Source: Dichetophora obliterata (lineage: Eukaryota > Arthropoda > Insecta > Diptera > Sciomyzidae). Taken from it: a DNA stretch of 64,000 nt. Shown here one piece after another: positions 57,360-64,000 of the stretch. The translations under genes and the position numbers were made by a program. The DNA is taken from contig OY986435.1 of NCBI GenBank assembly GCA_963920525.1, forward strand, positions 94,710,000-94,773,999, read 5' to 3'. Each line of letters begins with the position of its first letter. Position 1 is the first letter of the stretch. The notes under the pieces were generated by a model. It made no database searches. It was not told the origin of the DNA and was given only the letters and a program-made list of their open reading frames with translations.

Positions 57360-57865
57360 AAAAATTAAATCCGGGAAATCCCGGGATCCCGAACGATTTA
57401 AGCCCCTTTAAATCCCGGGATTTTCTTTTCGAGATCCCGGAATTTTTAAATAAAAAATTATATTACGAATATTCATGTAAATGCAACCATATCAATTTAA
57501 GTTGATATGAACATAGGATTAGAAAAACCTTTTATTGAGGCTGAAAAAGATTGTTAAGACTATGAGTTTGAATTACTACTGGAGAGAAGATTTTGCAAAG
57601 TTTTAGAAGAATCTGCAACATCGGGAAATAGCTATGTATTTAAAAATTTACAGATATTCTGACTTAGGAAATAATTTTTTTTTGTGGTGAAGGCAATCGT
57701 GATCGAAACTTACAAATTGCTTACGATTATCGTACAACTATTTCTTCAACTAGCATAGAATCAGAACGGTGTTTCTCATCAGCGGGTTATATTTGTAATA
57801 ACACCCGAACAAAACTCTCTAATGAAAAAATGAGATGCGTTGATCAGCTTAATGTATTACTTTAA
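57360..57865 (+). pseudogene. hAT transposase C-terminal remnant
   Basis: A frame ending at 57865 reads LQIAYDYRTTISSTSIESER, then CFSSAGYICNNTRTKLSNEK and VDQLNVLL before the stop. This is the C-terminal dimerisation domain of hAT transposases (the S/T-E-R-x-FS-x-AG...R-x-LS pattern). Upstream, 57545-57660 has partial in-frame sequence that may be the preceding region, but stops intervene. Clustered 'atcccggga' palindromes at 57366-57436 may be the subterminal region of the same dead element. Terminal repeats and an 8-bp duplication were not found. It is unrelated in position to the hAT-type element at 11818-17982. Confidence 0.65.
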
Positions 57866-58057
57866 AAATAATTAAAACAAAGCATTTAATTTTTATCAGT
57901 CTTTTCCAACCTTAATTGGCCTTAAACACAAAAAACATGAAGACGGTGTCTAAAAAAAATAGTTTATCATTTATATAATAACTTAAACCCTTCCTTAAAT
58001 TAATACAATTTGTTAGTCATTAATATTATTTAAGTTTTTTTGTGTTTATTAACAATA

Positions 58058-58453
58058 ATGGTATTCACAATTGTGTAGTAGCGTGGAATTGTGGTATTTG
58101 CAATAGTTGAAAACCACAATTATGAACACCATTTAAAATAGAATTTGTGTTTGGGAACCTCCCACTAAATTTTTTGTTACAATGCAAATAAAATCCAATT
58201 TGATCTATTTTATTAATATATATGCTATAAAAAGTTTAACCAAACTTAAAATAATTGGAAACTGATCAGTTGTTCATGGAACTTTAAAAACCACGTTCGT
58301 TAAACATATCATTGGGCTACTTAAAATTACCACACTTTTGGTTTTAGATATTTCATATAAAACAAAATATATAAAAACCGCTCGGTAAAGTGTGGTATCA
58401 ATATCACGGGGTTTTTTTAAGTACACTGAAAACAACGCAATTGTGAATGCCAG
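58058..58453. mobile_element. MITE candidate, about 395 bp
   Basis: Left 'ATGGTATTCACAATTGTG' and the mirrored right end 'CTGGCATTCACAATTGCG' suggest terminal inverted repeats. An inner pair around 58085-58133 ('aattgtggt...accacaatt') also folds. No target duplication was established. Confidence 0.45.
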
Positions 58454-59579
58454 TAAAGTGTTTTCCCTTTGTTACTAAATAAATTAATTAATTTACATTT
58501 TTTAGTTTGAAGTAATAAATAATAAAAAATTGTATTAAAAACGTTTTAAATTATTTACTTCTTACAGTTTTCAATCACGAACAAATCCCGGTATTGAGAT
58601 TTTCAATAGTTTAATAATAGTTTAATAATAGTTTAAAAATAGTTTAATAATAGTTTTGAAATCAGCGCACCAAGATTAGTCGAAAATAATAAAATTTTGC
58701 TAGGAAGATTCAAAAATAAAAATTTTGTCCCCTAAATTATTCAAGTAATTTGATAATTAAACCCTATTAAACTGAAATTTTTTTGGAAAAAACAAAAAAA
58801 TCTTAACTGTTTTCTTATTCCAAATGGAATTGCAAATGAAAATATTAAAAAAAAATTTTCTTTCATGCACTTGTGCAAACTTTAAGCCGTGTGCGCACGG
58901 GTTTATATGCATACGATCTTACTAAAATATTACACGAATTTTTTTCATCCTTTAGCGCAGTTTGAGCCCTTGTGACGCGCCATGAAGTACTTGGAAATTT
59001 TCCCCATACAAATAAGGTCCACTCTAATGTGCATAAATATATAAAAAAATCGATTTCATAGAAATTCTAGACCTTTAGATTAATTTAGGGTATTTTTTAA
59101 CCATTAAATTGCAATTAACTCTATGTATACTTTTATAAATAATCATATAAAAAATGTAAGCAATTTCGCCTAAAATGGTTTAGACTTGTACAAAATGTTG
59201 TTTCTGAAATTTAGATACTTGAGCCTGGTACGATATTTCGAAAAATTACATATTTTAAATTAAATAAAATTTAAAATTAAATTTAAAGCATGTTAACATG
59301 TAAAACACTTAAACTTTTGATGAGCGATTAAGAGTAAAAAGTGTAAATATCGACAAAATGATAGCTAAATAAAATGATAGCTAAATAAATAAAATTTGTA
59401 TTTTCTTCAATTAAATTGAGTATGTCATGATTAGCGCCAAAGGCGATACACTTGATTCACACAAGTAGATTTACATGCTAGTTTACAGTACAAAATAGGC
59501 TCGGAAATGATGTAAACTTGTTAAATAATTCTATCCATCATAACGCACTTATTATAAATTTTGATGTTTTTTCAGTGAA
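58454..59579. other. AT-rich DNA without recognisable gene
   Basis: An 11-12 bp repeat 'aatagtttaat' runs at 58604-58656, and a short duplication 'aaaatgatagctaaata' occurs at about 59356-59390. Nothing else was recognised. Confidence 0.45.
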
Positions 59580-59589
59580 TTTAAATTAA

Positions 59590-61831
59590 TTCTTAAATGA
59601 CGTTTATGACTTTAATTTTTACAAAGCTAACTTTTATGCTATTAATGTGTTTCTTGCAGACGTTAATTGGAGTTCTATTTTCAATAAAAATTTAACTCGT
59701 GATTATATTTATTTCATTGATGTGGTTAATGAAGTGTTTTCGAGGTTTGTTCCGGTTAAATGCGTTAAGATGAGCAATAAGTCAGTTTAGTTCACTAAGC
59801 GCTTATCGAATTTAAAGAATATTTTAAACAAGAAGCATAAATTAAGTTTAAAAAATTCGATTTTTCAAGATGATTGTAAACGGTTTCGAAGAGAATATGA
59901 GTTCCTGAAAAATTTTTTGTATAGACAGTATTTATTTAAAACTGAGTCTCATATAAAATCTAATCCCAAGGCATTTTAGTCCTACCTCAATACGAAAAGA
60001 AAAACTGATGGGTTCCCCAAAAAAATGACATTTAATGGTGAGATTTCTAATTGTGAAACAAGAATTTGTGACATGTTTGTGAATTATTTTCAGAGTAACT
60101 TTTATTAATGAGTCATTGGTGCTAGCACGCACGTCTATGATGCTCCTCAAATAGGAATTGGTTCCCTTGTCCTTTCTAGGCAAGAGGTTTTGACAGAGCT
60201 TGCTAATCGGGATATATATAAATCATGTGGCACAGACAACATTCCACCAATTTTTCTTAAAATGTGTGCTAATAATCTTGTCGATCCTCTTACGAGAATC
60301 TTCAATTTGTCTTTGGGTAGTGGTGAGTTCTTAGATGTGTGGAAGGAATCATTTATTATCCCAATCCATAAATCTGGAAGTAGGCAAGAAGTTTGCAACT
60401 ATCGACCCATAGCTAAACTACAGACTATTTCTAAATTATTTGAAGCATTTGTTAAAAAACGAGTGTATTGTATTATTAAAAATTCAATATCTGTAGTGGA
60501 ATTCCCAAAAATTTAACGATAATAATCGTTGTCGTTATCGGTCATTGTGCGTGCCACACTCATAGTAAATGATAGTTTTCGCTAATTAACGATATCAAAA
60601 ATCATCGTTAACGCGTTTGGGAATTCCACTACTGAACTTAAACATGGTTTCCTGAGTGGTAGGTCCACATCTACTAATTTAATTATTTTTTCCAAGCTTT
60701 CTAAGAAATAGGCTTGAGGAGGGTAAACAGAATGACGTGGTATTTACAGATTTTGCGAAGGCGTTTGACAGAGTTCAGCACTCTGTCTTACTCAATAAGT
60801 TATCAGCAATGGGCTGCTCATAATTTTTTAATTGGTTGTCTAATTACTTGATTAGCCGTATTCAAATGGTAAAAATTGGTTGCAGAATTTCTACAATCAT
60901 TTTTAATTATTCTGGGGTTACTCAACGTAGCCATCTTGGACCTTTACTTTTTCTCCTTTTTATTAATGACTTGACAAACTGTTTTACACATTCCCATTGT
61001 TTGATGTATTCGGACGATGTTTAAATTCTAAAATCCGTCAACACTATTGTGGATTGTCTACTTATAAGCAGGATATTAATCAATTACAAGGATGGTGCTT
61101 TGATGGTGCTTTGATAAATAAACTAAATCTCAATATTGGTAAATGTAACGTCATGTCATTTAATATGCTCCGCAATAAAATTTCTTTTGATTATTCCATT
61201 TCAAATAATTTCCATTTCCACTAATAAATTGGATCTGGGCGTCTTATTTGATGAGAAGCTTAGTTTTTGTACTCATTATGATAGGATGATTTCCAAATCG
61301 AATGCTATGTTGGGATTTTTGAAGAGAAACACTCAAGTTTTTAAAGATCCACACACTTTAAAATCTATTTTTATTTCTTTAGTTCGGTCTAATTTGGAAT
61401 ACTGTTGCATAATTTGGGATTTACACTATAAATAGCACATTAAAAGGATTGAAAATGTACAAAAAAGGTTTACTAGGTTGGGTGCCTATAAACTAAATTG
61501 GAATTTTGCTCCGACGTATCTGCACCGGTGCTCCCTTTTTGGATTGAAAACACTTCAATTAAGAAGAAAATACTATCTAATTATGTTTGCTAGAGATGTT
61601 ATGATGTCCCATATTAATTGTGCTAAAAATACTCAGCCTTTTTAAAATCTATGCGCCTGAGAGGCCTATAAGGCAACGAGGTCTATTTTATATTTCTTAT
61701 CATAGAACTAACTATGGTGGCAACGAGGTGGTCAATAATTCTTGCGTAGCATTTTACTCTGTTTGTGATTTAATTGACTTCAGTCATGATAGAGAAACTT
61801 TTAAGACTAATTTCCTGCTTATTCTTAAGTA
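59590..61831 (+). pseudogene. LINE reverse transcriptase remnant
   Basis: The order seen is: linker with FLADVNWSSIFNKNLTRDYI and FVPVKC; reverse transcriptase with IYKSCGTDNIPPIFLKMCAN, WKESFIIPIHKSGSRQEVCN and YRPIAKLQTISKLFEAF; then, after the MITE, ELKHGFLSGRSTSTNLI, VFTDFAKAFDRVQHSVLLNK, GVTQRSHLGPLLFLLFINDL and a catalytic YSDD. The C-terminal part has LDLGVLFDEKLSFCTHYDRM, LVRSNLEYCCIIW and a final RETFKTNFLLILK before the stop. Such enzymes copy LINE RNA at a nicked target. The endonuclease is absent, and stops and shifts near 59790, 59978, 60108, 60710 and 61022 make it inactive. Confidence 0.8.
60493..60632. mobile_element. 140-bp MITE in the LINE reverse transcriptase
   Basis: The exact inverted ends GTAGTGGAATTCCCAAA and its mirror enclose partly palindromic 'cgttaacga'-type sequence. 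Taking out 138 bases joins the LINE frame from NSIS to TELKHGF. A 3-bp target copy (tct/act, one mismatch) is possible but not certain. Confidence 0.75.
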
Positions 61832-61872
61832 AATTTGTATAATTATTTTTTTTATAACTATTTTATTCGTAA

Positions 61873-62404
61873 TGCCGTGGTTATGCTAGCCAAACATGAT
61901 TGCCGAACATTTTTTGTTGTTATTGTTTCACGTATAAAATGAAGAAATGAACTTTTTCTCATATTCATTTTCTCGCTCTCGGACCGAACATTTTGATTGC
62001 TGATTGAAACGCCAAACATGCCGAACTTTCCAGTTTTGGCTGTAGTCATTTTGTATAATAGCATCAAAAAAGTAGGTAAAAGTATTAAAAAGTGAAGTTG
62101 ATTGTGTCTTCACGTAACCCTTAACATAAACAGCTAGCTAGCATGTCAGATATATGCAAACCATTTTGTTTAAGATATTATAATAAAAATTCAGAGTAAG
62201 TAATATCAGTTCGTGTATTTTAATTCGTTAATTTTAAGTACACAAATGCAAATTAGGGTTGCGCTTTTTTGTGTTTTGACATACTATTACATATAATGCA
62301 ACTGTGCCACCAATCATAGCATAACCACCAAACAAACATTTCAGCGAAGAGAACAAATTAACAAAAATGAACACCGAACATGTTTGGCTAGCATAACCAC
62401 GGCA
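61873..62404. mobile_element. 532-bp MITE in the LINE 3' region, TAA target duplication
   Basis: The ends TGCCGTGGTTATGCTAGCCA... and its mirror are nearly perfect for about 26 bases. TAA flanks both sides (61870-61872 and 62405-62407). A TAA target is typical of PIF/Harbinger-derived MITEs. The minus-strand frames inside have no domain. Confidence 0.75.
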
Positions 62405-62682
62405 TAAGTAAATTTGTTTGATTGTATTTATGAAATAAATCTATAAGACTTTGTGCCGCTAGATGAATGAATGAATAAATAAATAAATAAACTCACGCCC
62501 ATACAAATTTTCAGATAGTTTACGCGCATGTAAGTTCACAAGGTTTACGGGTCAGTTACATGCTTAGATGAGACCACTTAATGATGTGCAAATGCGTTTT
62601 CAGCGTTGTCAGATTTGCACGATAAATCGCACTTTCGGTATTGTTTGAGCTCTTGTGAGATGATGCTGGATAAGGTAAAAAT

Positions 62683-62909
62683 CAACGCAATTAGCTCTAT
62701 AATTTTTCACACGAAATCGAAAAAGGGAGATTTAATTTTTAAGATAAAGGTCAAGGAGATTTTTAAAGCTAATTTTTTCATCAACGGTTTATCTACAAAT
62801 TTGCAATAAAAAATTTATAAATTATAGAATGTTCTTGAGCTTTATCTTTAAAATGAAAACACAATTTTCCGATTCCGCGTGAAAAATTATTGCTGAAAGG
62901 GCTGATTAT
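62683..62909. mobile_element. MITE, about 225 bp
   Basis: Left 'ataatttttcacacgaaatcg' and the mirrored right end 'cgattccgcgtgaaaaattat' (reading on to 'gggctgatt') form inverted repeats, followed on each side by 'agataaag.tcaag'. A truncated relative is at 6586-6750. The frame running through its left half is not a gene. Confidence 0.7.
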
Positions 62910-63420
62910 GTGAGTAAAATCAAGCGAGAGATACAACATACCATACAGAAAAATGTTAAAATTTATTGCAGTTTAGGTCTGCTCCCGTTAAATTCTTTGA
63001 AACTTTGTTATTATCACTATACCTATAATTTTATATTTTAAACAATTTAGAGGTATTTCGTTGACTTGCGGTGGTAATTTTTGAGATTTTGTAGTTATTT
63101 GTGGCATTTTTGACGTGTGGTAATTTGTGAGAATTCAATGCGAGATAAAGAGAATTTTTTATGTATTTTCATCTAACAACGCTGCGCGTTTTGCTAATTA
63201 TTATTCATGATTCAATTATATATAAGGTTAAGTAACCATGAAATTGTTCTCATACAACAACAAAACTTGGTTCGCAAAATGTCTGAGTGAAACAAAAACA
63301 AGTAAACAATCAAATTAAAATTTCTGACTAGAAGTCAAACTATTGAATTTTAATATTAAATTTGTGTTTTAAATGATATTTAAACAATTTTCTTGGAGTT
63401 TGAGTTTTTGTTACCGCTTC

Positions 63421-63710
63421 AAATGTCGAAAAAGTACGCGATTCGCCAAAACTATTGGAACAAGGAAAACGTTTCCTTTTTTAAAGTGCCCGTGACCTTT
63501 TTAAACAAAAACGCTGGATGGATGGAACGGCGAATGTCAAAGTAAAAGATAACACCAAACAGCTGTTTTTGAGATTCGCCGACAGATATGTGCTCTCAGC
63601 TTACTCAACCTTGCATATAATCATGGCAGAACTAGAGAAAGTAGATGCATTTCAGACTGCGTGCTCTTTCTCATATCCAAAATTGTCAAAGTCAGCTTAT
63701 TGCGAATGAA
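63421..63710 (+). pseudogene. Possible THAP-like transposase or protein remnant
   Basis: From an ATG at 63424 the frame gives NYWNKENVSFFKVP. A one-base shift then gives DLFKQKRWMDG and a further 60 codons. The FFxVP...(K/R)W arrangement faintly recalls the AVPTIF side of a THAP zinc finger, but the Cys-x-Cys pair and His are not visible. I do not claim a function; it could be a chance frame. Confidence 0.2.
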
Positions 63711-64000
63711 TTTTACTTAGTGCCCGCGGACCCGAATATTTTTTTTTTTTTTTATTAAATTATTTGGGCCTCCTAAGCCAAAATATGAAAACAAAAATTT
63801 TCGCTCTCGTTTGGTTTAGGAGATTAAATTCGAGAAAGTTTGAGAATTCAGAGCAAATTTTTAAGGTTGTTGAAGACAATTTCTTTTTTATTACTGCAAT
63901 ATTACTTGTAATAGCTGCGAGTATAAATGCTGTCTACAGTAGAAGTGTTGTCTACAGGAGAAGTGCTGTTTAAAGTCTACAGTACTTCTGTGTATAATTC
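63711..64000. other. AT-rich DNA without recognisable gene
   Basis: A T-run is at 63739-63754. Near the end, 'gtctacagtagaagtg', 'gtctacaggagaagtg' and an inverted 'tctacagtacttct' make a small repeat (63930-63990) that runs toward the window edge. Confidence 0.4.

Larger units (their letters stand above)
59580..62500 (+). mobile_element. LINE (jockey/CR1 group), 5'-truncated, split by two MITEs
   Basis: The element starts inside the linker after the endonuclease domain and runs through reverse transcriptase to a 3' end with an 'atgaatgaatgaataaataa' tail near 62460-62490. MITEs interrupt it at 60493-60632 and 61873-62404. A 13-bp 'taagtaaatttgt' occurs on each side of the second MITE region (61828 and 62405). 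Confidence 0.75.

Overview
This is a repeat-dense stretch of an insect nuclear genome, most likely a higher fly (Diptera). The base composition is strongly AT-rich. Two conserved animal genes are split by short introns with ordinary GT/AG sites. Almost everything else is transposable elements of kinds common in flies: a DD41D (rosa-like) mariner, a Helitron, Tc1, hAT, piggyBac-like, BEL/Pao, Ty3/gypsy, jockey/CR1-type LINEs, a tRNA-derived SINE, foldback elements and many MITEs. A tephritid-like fly is my best guess at the species group, held weakly.

The host genes converge. On the plus strand, 7371-9115 holds the last seven recognisable exons of a VPS35L (Retriever/Commander subunit) orthologue. 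On the minus strand, 22753-23604 holds the last three coding exons of 14-3-3 epsilon. The 5' exons of both were not found. The 13.6 kb between their 3' ends is mostly nested transposons.

Layout: 1-1660 dispersed and tandem repeats; 1785-3785 a Helitron carrying a mariner; 3786-7370 no recognisable gene; 7371-9115 VPS35L; 10100-18138 a foldback-like element with minisatellite ends, containing MITEs and a 6.2 kb hAT-type element; 18401-20951 palindromes and MITEs; 22753-23604 14-3-3 epsilon; 26105-30410 a decayed BEL/Pao element on the minus strand, split by a LINE fragment; about 31390-42596 a Tc1-like element broken by three insertions, the largest (31564-40253) being a long-inverted-repeat element that itself contains a gypsy element that itself contains a MITE; 44490-50085 a palindromic element interrupted by a TTAA-flanked, piggyBac-like 4.0 kb insertion carrying about 2.6 kb of (ATTTTT)n; 52210-56050 MITE, SINE, palindromes and T-rich DNA; 57150-58453 more repeats and a hAT transposase remnant; 59580-62500 a LINE broken by two MITEs; then mostly unassigned sequence to the end.

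The strongest results are nested insertions where removing the inner element plus one target-site copy rejoins a continuous outer element. These give the relative ages of insertions directly. No rRNA, convincing functional tRNA, CRISPR array or bacterial-type operon was seen. All transposon coding regions are broken, so the VPS35L and 14-3-3 epsilon exons are the only sequences here I regard as functional protein-coding genes.
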